A DNA stretch of 64,000 nucleotides from JAKALX01 sp964508715 (GTDB lineage Bacteria > Chloroflexota > Dehalococcoidia > Tepidiformales > Tepidiformaceae): assembly GCA_964508715.1 (NCBI GenBank), contig CAZDUX010000003.1, forward strand, positions 62,001 through 126,000, read 5' to 3'. This document shows positions 17,688 through 26,188 of this stretch, in pieces; position 1 is the first letter of the stretch, and every line of letters starts with the position of its first letter. The notes under the pieces were generated by a model. That model was given only the letters and a program-made list of their open reading frames with translations, did no database searches and had not been told where the DNA came from. The translations under genes and the position numbers were made by a program.

Positions 17688-17693
17688 AGTATA
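17688..17693 (-). promoter_or_regulatory. Probable extended -10 element for ftsH
   Basis: TGCTATACT (minus strand) contains an extended -10 TGnTATACT, about 48 nt before the chosen ftsH start. No -35 box matches well, as expected for extended -10 promoters. Confidence 0.4.
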
Positions 17694-17839
17694 GCAGACA
17701 CGGAAGGACCACTTGCTGCAGGGGTAAGCTCCCCTTCACGCCTTTGAAATCCCTGACCGTTAGCCGGTTATCGTCTGCTCCAAGGTGGCATTGCAGTTGT
17801 AACGCAGCCAGGCGAAATGCCGTGACCATCGCTGGCTGC

Positions 17840-17845
17840 TAGACT
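17840..17845 (+). promoter_or_regulatory. Probable extended -10 element for npdG
   Basis: TGCTAGACT is an extended -10 match, 60 nt before the npdG-like ATG. The TAGACTGG string is shared with the rplU and dinG upstream regions. Confidence 0.4.
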
Positions 17846-17904
17846 GGCTCGGCCCGGCTGCGTGAGTAGCACCGGGAGCATTACTGGCTGAAGGATACTG
17901 CTGC

Positions 17905-18555
17905 ATGAAGCTTGCGTTTGTTGGGGGAACGGGCCCCGAGGGCCTGGGACTCGCGATGCGCCTGGCGAACGCCGGCCATGAAATTGCGATCGGCTCGCGC
18001 TCGCGTGAGCGGGGCGAGGAGGGTGCGGCACGTATCCGTGAAGCGGTGCCCTCGGCCACCGTGAGCGGTGGGGAGAACGCGGAGGTGGTGGGAGATGCCG
18101 ATGTGGTGTTCCTCACGTTTCCCTATAGCGGCCAGCACCCGACGCTCGAGCAGCTTGGCGGCCGGCTCGATGGCAAGATCGTTTGCGATGTGGTCGCTCC
18201 CCTCGAGTTCCAGCAGGGTATCGGTGCGGTGGCACTGAATGTGCCGGCAGGCAGTGCGGCGCAGGAAGCGGCAGCACAGTTGCCGAACGCACGTGTCGTC
18301 TCGGCGTTCCAGAACATGAGTGCTGAGAAGCTGATGGAACTCGATCATCCGATCGATTGCGACGTGCTGGTGTGCGGCAAGGACGCCGAGGCCAAGCAGG
18401 TGATCATCGGGCTGGCCAACCAGATCGACGGAGTTCGCGGTGTCGACGCGGGAGGGCTTTCACAGAGCCGCTACGTGGAGATGATGACATCTCTCCTGAT
18501 CAACTTGAATCGGAAGCACAAGACGCAGACGAGCATCAAGATCGTCGGTATCTAG
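17905..18555 (+). CDS. npdG: F420-dependent NADP oxidoreductase-like protein
   Basis: The 216-residue protein begins with a Rossmann nucleotide-binding fold (KLAFVGGTGPEGLGLAMRLANAGHEIAIGSRS). In F420:NADP oxidoreductases this motif binds NADP, and the SR following the second strand favours the 2'-phosphate. The length and the VVAFQNMSAEKL-like region (VVSAFQNMSAEKL) match NpdG/Fno. It transfers hydride between reduced F420 and NADP in the cytosol. GAAGGA precedes the ATG. The F420-0 ligase gene follows after 19 nt, which strongly supports an F420 role. Confidence 0.85.
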   Translation: MKLAFVGGTGPEGLGLAMRLANAGHEIAIGSRSRERGEEGAARIREAVPSATVSGGENAEVVGDADVVFLTFPYSGQHPTLEQLGGRLDGKIVCDVVAPLEFQQGIGAVALNVPAGSAAQEAAAQLPNARVVSAFQNMSAEKLMELDHPIDCDVLVCGKDAEAKQVIIGLANQIDGVRGVDAGGLSQSRYVEMMTSLLINLNRKHKTQTSIKIVGI

Positions 18556-18574
18556 GAAGCCTCGGAGGGAGTCA

Positions 18575-19327
18575 ATGCCCGGAATCTCCATATTTGGTAT
18601 CCCCGGACTGCCCGAAATCACCCCGGGGACGGATCTGGCGGCTGCGATCTTCGATGCCGCGGCGGCCGCAGGATCGCCGCTTCAATCAGGTGACATACTC
18701 GTCATAACGTCCAAAATCGTTTCGAAGGCCGAGAACCGGATAGTCGAACTCTCGAGGGTCGAGGTGTCGCCATTCGCCCGCCAGTATGCGGAGAAATGGG
18801 AGAAAGAGCCGGCGATCGTTGAGCTTGTGCTGAATGAGGCGAGGCGTGTGGTGCGCCAGGTCGGCCCGGTACTCATCACCGAAACACATCACGGATTCAT
18901 CTGTGCGAACAGTGGCGTTGACCAGTCGAGTTCGGGCGGGCACGGGCTGGCGGTGCTCCTCCCGGCCGACCCCGATGCGAGTGCGGCGGGGATCCGCAAG
19001 TCGCTGGCGGCGCGCGGCATTGATGTCGCAGTCATCATCTCCGACACATTTGGCCGGCCGTGGCGTGAAGGCCAGACGGATATCGCCATTGGGATCGCAG
19101 GAATGAACCCGGTCTATAGCTATATCGGGCAGGTCGACCCCCACGGCCATGAGTTCCGCGTTCAGGCCCTGTGTACGGCAGATGAACTCGCCGGGGCGGC
19201 CGAACTCGTGAAAGGCAACGTGAGCCGCATCCCTGCGGCTGTGATTCGCGGGTTCAGCTGGGAGCCCGATGATGATGCAACGATGAAACTCATCCTCCGC
19301 GATAGTGAGCGCGACCTCTTCCGCTGA
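18575..19327 (+). CDS. cofE: Coenzyme F420-0:L-glutamate ligase
   Basis: The 250-residue protein matches CofE: GDILVITSKIVSKAENR near the N-terminus, then ETHHGFICANSGVDQSSS and IISDTFGRPWREGQTDIAIG, which form the GTP and metal-binding active site. It adds gamma-linked glutamates to F420-0. There is no fused C-terminal nitroreductase domain, unlike mycobacterial FbiB. GGAGGGA lies six nt before the ATG. It is cotranscribed with npdG. Other F420 biosynthesis genes (cofC, cofD, cofGH) are not in the window. Confidence 0.95.
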   Translation: MPGISIFGIPGLPEITPGTDLAAAIFDAAAAAGSPLQSGDILVITSKIVSKAENRIVELSRVEVSPFARQYAEKWEKEPAIVELVLNEARRVVRQVGPVLITETHHGFICANSGVDQSSSGGHGLAVLLPADPDASAAGIRKSLAARGIDVAVIISDTFGRPWREGQTDIAIGIAGMNPVYSYIGQVDPHGHEFRVQALCTADELAGAAELVKGNVSRIPAAVIRGFSWEPDDDATMKLILRDSERDLFR

Positions 19328-19370
19328 TCCGCCGAATACGGGTAGCCACGCGGACACACATGGCGGGAGA

Positions 19371-19775
19371 TTACGGGCGGCCCGTTTCGACCACGGCCGC
19401 GCCGCGACGTAGTAGCTCGCTGTCGAGCGTGACCAGCCGGTCGCCAAGGGTGTCGGCAACGGCCAGGTAGAGGGCCTGCGCGTTCGACACCGGGTGATCA
19501 GAGGCGATGGCTGCCGCACGCTCCGCCAACGGGAGGGCGACTGGCAGCAGTTCGAAGAGCGAAGAGTGCCGGAGATGAGCGCTAACATCACGGGCAAGCT
19601 GACGGTCGCTGGTCCCCGCACGAATGGCTTCTGCAACTTCACCAAGGGCAGTCACCGGGGCACGAAGGGGTTCGCCGTCGGCGATCGCCTCGCGAAACCA
19701 GGCCAGGCAGCTAACGTGTTGCGGGTCGGCGGCGTTGAAGAGCGCGACGATAACGCTTGAATGGACGACAGTCAC
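19371..19775 (-). CDS. PIN-domain toxin-like protein (VapC family)
   Basis: The 134-residue protein has a PIN fold pattern: a first strand (TVVHSSVIVALFN), an internal acidic residue in ALGEVAEAI, and the late acidic cluster around LAVADTLGDRLVTLDSELL. The first catalytic Asp of PIN RNases (normally VVDASV) is replaced by HSS, so nuclease activity may be reduced or lost. Translation starts at GTG 19775 in a GTGA overlap with the antitoxin stop, a typical toxin-antitoxin arrangement. The gene is convergent with cofE. Confidence 0.75.
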   Translation of the reverse strand: MTVVHSSVIVALFNAADPQHVSCLAWFREAIADGEPLRAPVTALGEVAEAIRAGTSDRQLARDVSAHLRHSSLFELLPVALPLAERAAAIASDHPVSNAQALYLAVADTLGDRLVTLDSELLRRGAAVVETGRP

Positions 19776-20011
19776 CGGGCTCCCTCGGGGTTCCACGAGG
19801 CGCCGACTTCGTTCGCTATCCGGTCAATCGCGGCGAGTTCAGCGGTGGCTTGCGAGCGGGCGACACCAGCGATATCGCGGTCCGAATAGGGACGGAGAGT
19901 GGCGACTGGCTGACCGTTGACGGTGATCACGAAGAGCGCGTGTTCTTCGCGCACGGCCCGGACGATCTGGGTCGCTTCATTCTTGAGCTGCCGCACGCCG
20001 ATGGTTCGCAC
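19772..20011 (-). CDS. Phd/YefM-type antitoxin
   Basis: The 79-residue protein starts at GTG 20011, with CGGAGG six nt upstream. It reads VRTIGVRQLKNEATQIVRAVREE, the Phd/YefM DNA-binding N-terminus, then FVITVNGQPVATLRPY, the conserved hairpin. The C-terminal part should bind and neutralise the PIN toxin. Such antitoxins bind their own promoter, so the operon is probably autorepressed in the 113-nt divergent gap shared with dut. Confidence 0.85.
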   Translation of the reverse strand: MRTIGVRQLKNEATQIVRAVREEHALFVITVNGQPVATLRPYSDRDIAGVARSQATAELAAIDRIANEVGASWNPEGAR

Positions 20012-20124
20012 GGGTTCCTCCGAGGGCGTGGAGTGTGGCCACATCGTCGCCACGGTGACGAACAGGGACAAGTGGAGGCGGTTGTCGCTTGTCTCCCGGC
20101 AGGGGCTGCTCCTACAGTGCATCG

Positions 20125-20559
20125 ATGGCCGGCGTCATCCGAGTCAAGTGTCTCCGGCCGGGTGCACGGCTCCCCTTCCGTGCCACGCCGGACGCATCAG
20201 GTTACGATCTCTTCGCCTCGCTCGAAGAGGGCGAGGTTATTGTTGGCCAACGCCCGGTCTTCGTCCCGACAGGGATCGCGATTGAGGCGCCCCCCGGGTT
20301 TGATGTCCAGGTTCGGCCACGCTCGGGCCTTGCCCGCCAGGGGGTACTCTGCACATATGGGACCATCGACTCGGACTACCGGGGAGAGTTGATGGTGACG
20401 ATGTACACGGTGGCGCCGGAAATCGAGCACCTCATTCGCGACGGTGACCGGATTGCGCAGATCGTCATCAGTCGCCTGGCCGATGTTGGCTTTGCGGAGG
20501 CCGACGAGTTGAGCGAGTCGATTCGCGGAGCGGGCGGACATGGGAGTACGGGCCGCTGA
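20125..20559 (+). CDS. dut: Deoxyuridine 5'-triphosphate nucleotidohydrolase
   Basis: The 144-residue trimeric dUTPase has all five motifs in order: ASGYDLFAS, PTGIAI, RPRSGLA, GTIDSDYRGE with GDRIAQIVI, and the C-terminal lid RGAGGHGSTG. It hydrolyses dUTP to dUMP and pyrophosphate, keeping uracil out of DNA. ATG 20125 was chosen because the domain starts there; the ribosome site is weak. It is divergent from the toxin-antitoxin genes and precedes rplS. Confidence 0.95.
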   Translation: MAGVIRVKCLRPGARLPFRATPDASGYDLFASLEEGEVIVGQRPVFVPTGIAIEAPPGFDVQVRPRSGLARQGVLCTYGTIDSDYRGELMVTMYTVAPEIEHLIRDGDRIAQIVISRLADVGFAEADELSESIRGAGGHGSTGR

Positions 20560-20563
20560 GTCT

Positions 20564-20592
20564 TTGGCAATAAGGCCAACCTCGGCTATCCT
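20564..20592 (+). promoter_or_regulatory. Promoter of rplS
   Basis: TTGGCA (20564-20569) and TATCCT (20587-20592) are separated by 17 nt, 31 nt before the L19 start codon. It lies just after the dut stop. Confidence 0.6.
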
Positions 20593-20623
20593 CGAACGGT
20601 TACGTCCAGCAAAGGTTGACACG

Positions 20624-20974
20624 ATGGCATACGAACTCGACGCGCTCGTACCGACGCAGCAGCGTACCGATATCCCGGATTTCAATAGTGGCGATACCGT
20701 CCGCGTGCACGCCAAGGTCGTCGAAGGCGATAAGGAACGGATCCAGGTCTTCGAAGGCGTGGTGATCCGCAAGCGGATGAAGGGGATCGTCTCAAACTTC
20801 ACGGTTCGAAAGATTGCGAGCGGGGTTGGCGTTGAGCGTACCTTCCCCGTAAACAGCCCCCGCGTTGACAGGGTAGAAGTTGTTCGTCTTGGCAAGGTTC
20901 GCCGCAAGAACCTGTATTACCTCCGCGGCCTGACCGGGAAGGCAGCACGCATCAAGGAACGGCGGCTCGCATAG
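20624..20974 (+). CDS. rplS: Ribosomal protein L19
   Basis: The 116-residue protein has the L19 core: GDTVRVHAKVVEGDKERIQVFEGVVI, VRKIASGVGVERTFPVNSPRVD and the basic end RRKNLYYLRGLTGKAARIKE. L19 sits at the 30S-50S interface. The gene stands alone rather than in an rpsP-trmD-rplS operon, with its own promoter and a strong downstream hairpin. Confidence 0.97.
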   Translation: MAYELDALVPTQQRTDIPDFNSGDTVRVHAKVVEGDKERIQVFEGVVIRKRMKGIVSNFTVRKIASGVGVERTFPVNSPRVDRVEVVRLGKVRRKNLYYLRGLTGKAARIKERRLA

Positions 20975-20997
20975 CGCCACCCGGGCAGACACGACGG

Positions 20998-21026
20998 ATA
21001 GGGCCACCTGAATCGGGTGGCCCTAT
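20998..21026 (+). terminator. Terminator hairpin after rplS
   Basis: ATAGGGCCACC pairs with GGTGGCCCTAT across a short loop (11-bp stem), 24 nt after the rplS stop. The following sequence is only moderately T-rich. Confidence 0.7.
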
Positions 21027-21123
21027 GTCAATTATGCTGTATTGATAATCGTTTGCATCCAGTAAACTATCTGAGTACAGTACGTTCCACGTTCACGCCC
21101 GCGTCAACGGGGAAGGACCTGGC

Positions 21124-22791
21124 ATGACCACCGACGATGTCCGCCCGCTCGGCGAAATCCTCAGCACCCGTGAGCGCTGGGCACTCATTGTCAGCCTCAT
21201 GCTCGCGATGTTCGTCGGTGCGATCGATCAGACGGTGGTATCGACGGCAACGCCGAGCATCCTCGCTGATCTGGGTGGATTTGGATTGCTCTCGTGGATG
21301 TTCACGAGCTACATGCTCGCTTCGACGGTGGTCATCCCGCTGGTCGGCAAGCTCTCGGATATCTACGGTCGCAAGCTCTTCATCATCACCGGGATCCTCA
21401 TCTTCATGATCGCGTCGGCGGCTTGCGGAGCGGCACCGACGATGGTGTTCTTGATCCTGACGAGGGCGGTCCAGGGCATCGGCGGGGGCATGATCTTCGC
21501 ATCGGTTTTCGCCAGCATCGGTGACATCTTCGCACCGGCAGAACGCGGCAAGTACATGGGCCTTTTTACTGGAACGTTCAGTGTTGCCAGCATCCTTGGC
21601 CCAACAGTCGGTGGCTTCCTGACGGACTCCGTGGACTGGCGCTGGGTGTTCTATATCAACGTACCGTTCAGCATCGTCGCGATTCCTGCTATCTGGATCA
21701 ACCTGCCCACCCGGCGTGGCACGCGGAGGCCGAAGATCGACTTTCTTGGGGCTGCGGTGTTGTCGCTTGCGTCGGTCCTGCTGTTGCTTGCGCTTGTATG
21801 GGCTGGCGACAAGTTCGACTGGACAAGCTTCGAGATCATCGGGCTCCTGGGCGGAGCGATCGTACTCACCGCGCTCTTCGTGATGCAGGAGGCGCGCCAC
21901 CCGGAACCGATGCTGCCGCTGCACCTCTTCAAGAACCCGGTCTTCGTCGTATCCAACATCATGGTGTTCGCCCTGGGTGTCGGGATGTTTGGAGTTCTCG
22001 CCTATCTGCCGACGTTTGTTCAGACAGCGCTCGGTGCATCGGCGACGGCTTCAGGTATCATCACAACCCCTCAGTCGCTGGGTATGCTCGCGGCAAGCAT
22101 CGTGGGTGGCCAACTCATTTCGCGCACGGGGAAGTACAAGTTCCTCACCATCCTCGGATCGATCATCGTTGTCGGCTGCATGGTTGGGCTTGCGCGCCTG
22201 GACGTGACCACGCCGAAGACCATGATCAGCCTCAACATGGTGGTGCTGGGGGTCGGCTTTGGCCTCGTCATGCCGACGATGTCGCTCATCGTTCAGAATG
22301 CGGTGCCCTACCAGTTCCTCGGAGTGGCGAGCAGTTCGAGCCAGTTCTTTCGGCAGATTGGGACCGTGCTGGGCACGGCGGTCTTCGGAACCGTGCTCGC
22401 GACGACGTTCCACAGCGCCTTCACCGAGCAGCTTCCTGAGGCTGACCGGCAGATGCTGCCGCCGGCCATCATCCAGGAATTCAACGACCCGACGCTGGCA
22501 CTCGACAAGCTGACGTTCGCAAAAGTGAGACAGGAGGTCCGTGCGCTTTCAGCAACGGACGGTGAGCGCCTGCTCGCGGATGCTGAGGCAGCGCAGAAAG
22601 AGGCGGTAGCCGTTGCGATTCGCCGCATCTTCCTGGGATCGCTCATCGTCTCCGGGGTCATGCTCATTCTGAGTCTCCTCATCAAGGAGATCCCGCTCCG
22701 GCGCGATATCCGCACGGTTGAACCCGCACCGGACGGTCAGCCGGCTCCTGACGGCCTCGAGTTCGAGGCTCCGCCCGCGATTGGGCATTAG
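21124..22791 (+). CDS. DHA2-family MFS drug:H+ antiporter
   Basis: The 555-residue membrane protein has about 14 hydrophobic segments. MFS motif A is GKLSDIYGRK after helix 2 and the antiporter motif C is GPTVGGFLTD in helix 5; motif D1 is DQTVVSTATPSI. These place it in the EmrB/QacA (DHA2) group of exporters, which move hydrophobic compounds out in exchange for protons. A long loop before the last helix (residues about 440-495) is predicted to be external. GGAAGGA precedes the ATG. It is convergent with the DAK-domain gene. A weak promoter (TTGATA near 21042) and a small palindrome GTACAGTAC (about 21075) lie upstream. The substrate is unknown. Confidence 0.92.
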   Translation: MTTDDVRPLGEILSTRERWALIVSLMLAMFVGAIDQTVVSTATPSILADLGGFGLLSWMFTSYMLASTVVIPLVGKLSDIYGRKLFIITGILIFMIASAACGAAPTMVFLILTRAVQGIGGGMIFASVFASIGDIFAPAERGKYMGLFTGTFSVASILGPTVGGFLTDSVDWRWVFYINVPFSIVAIPAIWINLPTRRGTRRPKIDFLGAAVLSLASVLLLLALVWAGDKFDWTSFEIIGLLGGAIVLTALFVMQEARHPEPMLPLHLFKNPVFVVSNIMVFALGVGMFGVLAYLPTFVQTALGASATASGIITTPQSLGMLAASIVGGQLISRTGKYKFLTILGSIIVVGCMVGLARLDVTTPKTMISLNMVVLGVGFGLVMPTMSLIVQNAVPYQFLGVASSSSQFFRQIGTVLGTAVFGTVLATTFHSAFTEQLPEADRQMLPPAIIQEFNDPTLALDKLTFAKVRQEVRALSATDGERLLADAEAAQKEAVAVAIRRIFLGSLIVSGVMLILSLLIKEIPLRRDIRTVEPAPDGQPAPDGLEFEAPPAIGH

Positions 22792-22800
22792 GGACGAAGC

Positions 22801-24438
22801 TTAGTTTTCAACAGAGGCAATGAACGCATAGAGCGGCTGCCCGCCCGCTACGGCCTCGAGTTCGACTTCGGGGAAGAGGCGGCGAATCTCGAGCCTCGCC
22901 TCGTCGAAGGCCGTGGCAGAAACATCGTCGCCGGAATAGATGGTGACGAGCGCTCCGGGTGCGACGCCTGCGGTACGAAGCCCCTCGGTGAGTGCCTCGA
23001 CCGCCGACGCTGCAGCGGCCACCAGGCGCCCATCAACGAGGGCAATGGCCTGGCCCGTTGTGATGGCAATGCCTTCGACTTTCCGGTCGGCCGCGGCGAT
23101 CGTCACTTCGATCGTCCGGACTGTTGGTGCACTGGCACTCATCTCGGCCACGTTTATAGCCGCACCGACTTCGGGGTTGAAGGCGACGAGTGCTGCGACA
23201 CCCTGGGGTAGTGACTCGGTGGGGACGACATGGAGCGTACAGCGCGCGAGGGTTGCCGCCTGGCGTGCGGACAGGACGACATTCTTGTGATTGGGCAGGA
23301 CGATGACGTCGGGAACGGAGAGCGCATCCGCTGCCGCTGCGATGTCGCCGGCGGGCGGTTTCACGACTTCGCCAAGGTCGGCAACTTCGGCGCCGAGACT
23401 GGCGAATACCTGGTTGAAGCCTTCCCCGTGGCTGAGAGCGAGCACAGCGACCGACCGGCCGGCACCGCTCCCCGTCTCACGGAAACGGCGATGCTGGGTG
23501 TCCATGTTCTCAACCTTGAGGCGGGAAATGTGGCCCCTGCGTTCTGCTTCGGCGATGAGTGCATCTGGGTCGGAGGTGTGGACATGGATGCGGCCTGCAT
23601 CGGCGTCGCCGATGACGACGACAGAACTGTTTGTCCCGGTGGACAGCCAGGCTCGAAGAGACTCGAGATCGAGCAATTGACCGCTCAATGGTTCGATGAG
23701 GAACTCCGTACAGTAGCCGAGGCTCTCGTGGATGTGGCCCTCGAGCATTGCTATTGGCTGATGGGGGATGGTGTGAACGCGCGGTGCACGACCCGAGATT
23801 GCGGCTTCGAGCCCGCGAAGGATGACACAGATGCCCTCTCCACCAGCATCGGGGACACCCGCTTCCTTGAGGGCGGGCAGCTGCTCCATCGTCGCCTCCT
23901 CCGCCTGCTCGGCGGCCGCGATGGCGTGCAGGAGCGTGGGGATGCAGGATTGTCCTTCCCCCGCATCGACGAGCCGGGAGGTGTGGGCGGCAGCAGCCTC
24001 GCTCGCGGTCCGCAGGACTGTCAACATGGTTCCTTCGTGGGGGCGACTCACCGCTGCGTAGGCCGCGCTTGATGCGCCGGCCAGGCCCCGCCCGAACCCC
24101 CGCGCGTCGAGTTGCCCGACCTCGCCAACAGCGTCAGCGAACCCGCGTAATGCCTGCGAAAGGATGACACCGGAGTTCCCTCGGGCGCCGAAGAGACCGC
24201 CCTTTGCGATTGCACCGAGCACCTCGGCTACCGGTGGTGAGTCTGCGAGCAGGGTTGCGCGGTCGATAGCCTCGCGGAGGGTCGCCGACATGTTGGTGCC
24301 GGTATCGCCATCGGGGACCGGGTAGACGTTGATTGCATCGATACTGGAGGCGAGTTCGCGGAGGTGACGTGATGCCGCGGCGAATACGGCGAGAAGGTCG
24401 CTGCCGTTGAGAAGGCCGGACGGTTCGGGGCCGGTCAA
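22801..24438 (-). CDS. DAK2-domain fatty acid kinase-like protein (FakA/YloV)
   Basis: The 545-residue protein has an N-terminal DAK2 kinase domain with the nucleotide/metal motif INVYPVPDGDTGTNM and ARGNSGVILSQ. A middle domain follows (GYCTEFLIE), then a C-terminal Fak-type domain. FakA phosphorylates fatty acids bound to a FakB (DegV) protein for phospholipid synthesis. I chose TTG 24438, with AGGAG 11 nt upstream, because the kinase domain begins immediately; the frame runs far upstream through rpmB. It is divergent from rpmB, the conserved FakA-L28 neighbourhood seen in Gram-positive bacteria. Confidence 0.88.
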   Translation of the reverse strand: MTGPEPSGLLNGSDLLAVFAAASRHLRELASSIDAINVYPVPDGDTGTNMSATLREAIDRATLLADSPPVAEVLGAIAKGGLFGARGNSGVILSQALRGFADAVGEVGQLDARGFGRGLAGASSAAYAAVSRPHEGTMLTVLRTASEAAAAHTSRLVDAGEGQSCIPTLLHAIAAAEQAEEATMEQLPALKEAGVPDAGGEGICVILRGLEAAISGRAPRVHTIPHQPIAMLEGHIHESLGYCTEFLIEPLSGQLLDLESLRAWLSTGTNSSVVVIGDADAGRIHVHTSDPDALIAEAERRGHISRLKVENMDTQHRRFRETGSGAGRSVAVLALSHGEGFNQVFASLGAEVADLGEVVKPPAGDIAAAADALSVPDVIVLPNHKNVVLSARQAATLARCTLHVVPTESLPQGVAALVAFNPEVGAAINVAEMSASAPTVRTIEVTIAAADRKVEGIAITTGQAIALVDGRLVAAAASAVEALTEGLRTAGVAPGALVTIYSGDDVSATAFDEARLEIRRLFPEVELEAVAGGQPLYAFIASVEN

Positions 24439-24464
24439 AGCGGGATGAGTCTCCTGGCACGCGT

Positions 24465-24494
24465 TTGGCCGGTAATGGATGGTCGTGCTAGCAT
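24465..24494 (+). promoter_or_regulatory. Probable promoter of rpmB
   Basis: TTGGCC (24465-24470), an 18-nt spacer and TAGCAT (24489-24494), preceded by TG as an extended -10, lie 38 nt before the L28 start. Confidence 0.45.
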
Positions 24495-24531
24495 CGACGA
24501 ACTGATTCTCGCAGATAAGGGACGAAGAAGC

Positions 24532-24741
24532 ATGGCAAGTGGCGCCTGCGACGTTTGCGCGAAGACCACCATGTTCGGGCGGCATATTCGCCACACGCAT
24601 GGTGGACGCTGGGAACGCAAAGCGACGAAGAAGAGCCGGACGTTCAAGCCGAACGTCAACAAGCAGCGCGTGTTCGTTGCAGGCGATTGGTATCGCCTCA
24701 ACATCTGCACTCGTTGCCTGCGGACACTGGCGAAGGTCTAG
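24532..24741 (+). CDS. rpmB: Ribosomal protein L28
   Basis: The 69-residue protein starts MASGACDVCAKTTMFGRHIRHTHGG and carries two CxxC pairs (CDVC, CTRC), so it is the zinc-binding form. RTFKPNVNKQRV is the conserved rRNA-binding segment. The start is the ATG at 24532; the open frame extends upstream into the promoter. A terminator follows. Confidence 0.97.
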   Translation: MASGACDVCAKTTMFGRHIRHTHGGRWERKATKKSRTFKPNVNKQRVFVAGDWYRLNICTRCLRTLAKV

Positions 24742-24763
24742 TTTTCGCTCCGAACAGGCAATC

Positions 24764-24795
24764 GAGCCGGGCCGCACTTGCAGCCCGGCTCTTTC
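24764..24795 (+). terminator. Terminator after rpmB
   Basis: GAGCCGGGC pairs with GCCCGGCTC across a 10-nt loop, followed by TTTCG, 22 nt after the rpmB stop. Confidence 0.7.
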
Positions 24796-24967
24796 GCGTG
24801 CTCGGGATGACCGTATCCGCGATGGCAGGGTTGTCCTGGGGCCCGGCAGAGACCGCGCGAGGGACACTCGCTGGCAGCGGGTCACGAGCGAGCGGCATGA
24901 GCAGGTGCTGACGCCAGGGCCCCGCCCATCGCGCGCGCAACCTTCATTGGGCTGATAATCTCGGGCA

Positions 24968-26188
24968 ATGTCGTGGAGCCGGAACGTGATTGCTGCACTG
25001 ACGGTCGGGCAGGCGTTGCTCGTTGGGGTGTCGTTGTACCAGTCGGTGATCACCATCGTCGGGCGGGCCGTTGGGCGGAGGACAAGGCGGCACCAGGAAC
25101 TACCGGCCCCGGCGCCCAGGATTCTCGCGCTGGTTTGTGCCCGCGATGAAGAAGCGGTTATCGATCGCATCGTCACGAGCCTTCGCAACCAGGATTACCC
25201 CGCCGAGGCGTTCGATGTCGTTGTCGTGGCGCACAATTGCGCCGACAGCACGGCAGAACGCGCGCGCCGGGCCGGGGCTCGCGTGGTAGAGGCACACTCC
25301 AGCCGGCCGGGGAAGCATGCCGCGCTGGCTGCAAGCGCTGACGTTTGGGGCAACGGCTGGGAGTATGTCGCTGTCTTTGATGCGGATAGCCGAATCGAGC
25401 CGCAATTCCTCTCCGAAGTTGCGCGCCATCTGATCGGCGAGGTCGCGGTCCAGGTCGAGACGGTGCCCCATACCGTGCCGGGCGTCGTTGCAGAGGGGTA
25501 TGGCCTTGGGCGACGGGCGCGAAACGCGCTCTGGTGGCGGCCACGTGAAGCGCTCGGCTACGGCACGACCATCAACGGTACGGGATTTGCTATCCGGACC
25601 GATGTCCTCCGTTCCGAGCTTGGCACTATCAGCGCGATTACCGAGGACTTGCAGCTGACGGTCCGCCTCGGTGTGCGAGGACACCGGGTTCGCTATGTAT
25701 CTACAACGACGGTGGGCGTGGAGGAACCACGTAGCCTGGGTTCATCGATGCGGCAGCGGACACGCTGGGCACGGGGCCACCTGCGGGTTGTTGCGCTGGA
25801 ATGGCCATCGCTCGTGATCCGGGGACTGCGAGGGGACGCGCGCGCGCTCGATCTCGCAATCTACCTTGCGATTCCAACGCGGCTCCTCACACGGACGGCC
25901 GTCACGCTGTCACTCGCCTTCGCGCTCTTGCGCCTGCCATTCGCGTTGCCGGCGGGTATCGTGACACTGGCATTCTCCGCCGAATGGGGGCTGCCGCTTA
26001 TTGTGGGCCTGCGCGAGCGGATCCTGCCCGCGAACCCGAGAGGAATCCGCCTGGCATTCGAGAACGGTGTGCTCAGTCTCCTGTGGTTCCCGATAGGGCT
26101 CTGGGCGCTCGTAACCGCAGGGTCGACAGCCTGGCACCGGATGCCGCGTGCGACGGAAGAGGAGATGGATGCCACAGCAGCAGCGTGA
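24968..26188 (+). CDS. Membrane glycosyltransferase family 2
   Basis: The 406-residue protein has an N-terminal transmembrane helix and a GT2 catalytic domain, then three C-terminal membrane segments. Catalytic landmarks are VCARDEEAVIDRIVTSLRNQDYP, the metal-binding FDADSR, the acceptor/base motif ITEDL, and the processivity-type RQRTRWARG (QxxRW). This resembles polysaccharide synthases and ceramide/dolichol-type transferases that add sugar from a nucleotide donor at the membrane. It overlaps the following GT-C gene by 20 nt, so the two act in the same envelope glycan pathway. The donor and product are unknown. Confidence 0.85.
   Translation: MSWSRNVIAALTVGQALLVGVSLYQSVITIVGRAVGRRTRRHQELPAPAPRILALVCARDEEAVIDRIVTSLRNQDYPAEAFDVVVVAHNCADSTAERARRAGARVVEAHSSRPGKHAALAASADVWGNGWEYVAVFDADSRIEPQFLSEVARHLIGEVAVQVETVPHTVPGVVAEGYGLGRRARNALWWRPREALGYGTTINGTGFAIRTDVLRSELGTISAITEDLQLTVRLGVRGHRVRYVSTTTVGVEEPRSLGSSMRQRTRWARGHLRVVALEWPSLVIRGLRGDARALDLAIYLAIPTRLLTRTAVTLSLAFALLRLPFALPAGIVTLAFSAEWGLPLIVGLRERILPANPRGIRLAFENGVLSLLWFPIGLWALVTAGSTAWHRMPRATEEEMDATAAA

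Noticed and set aside
17641..17829. N-terminal extension of FtsH
   Set aside because: The extra 63 codons run through a -10-like element and do not resemble FtsH.
24439..25188. Long N-terminal extension of the DAK2 protein
   Set aside because: It is the reverse of rpmB and its flanks; the kinase domain begins at TTG 24438.
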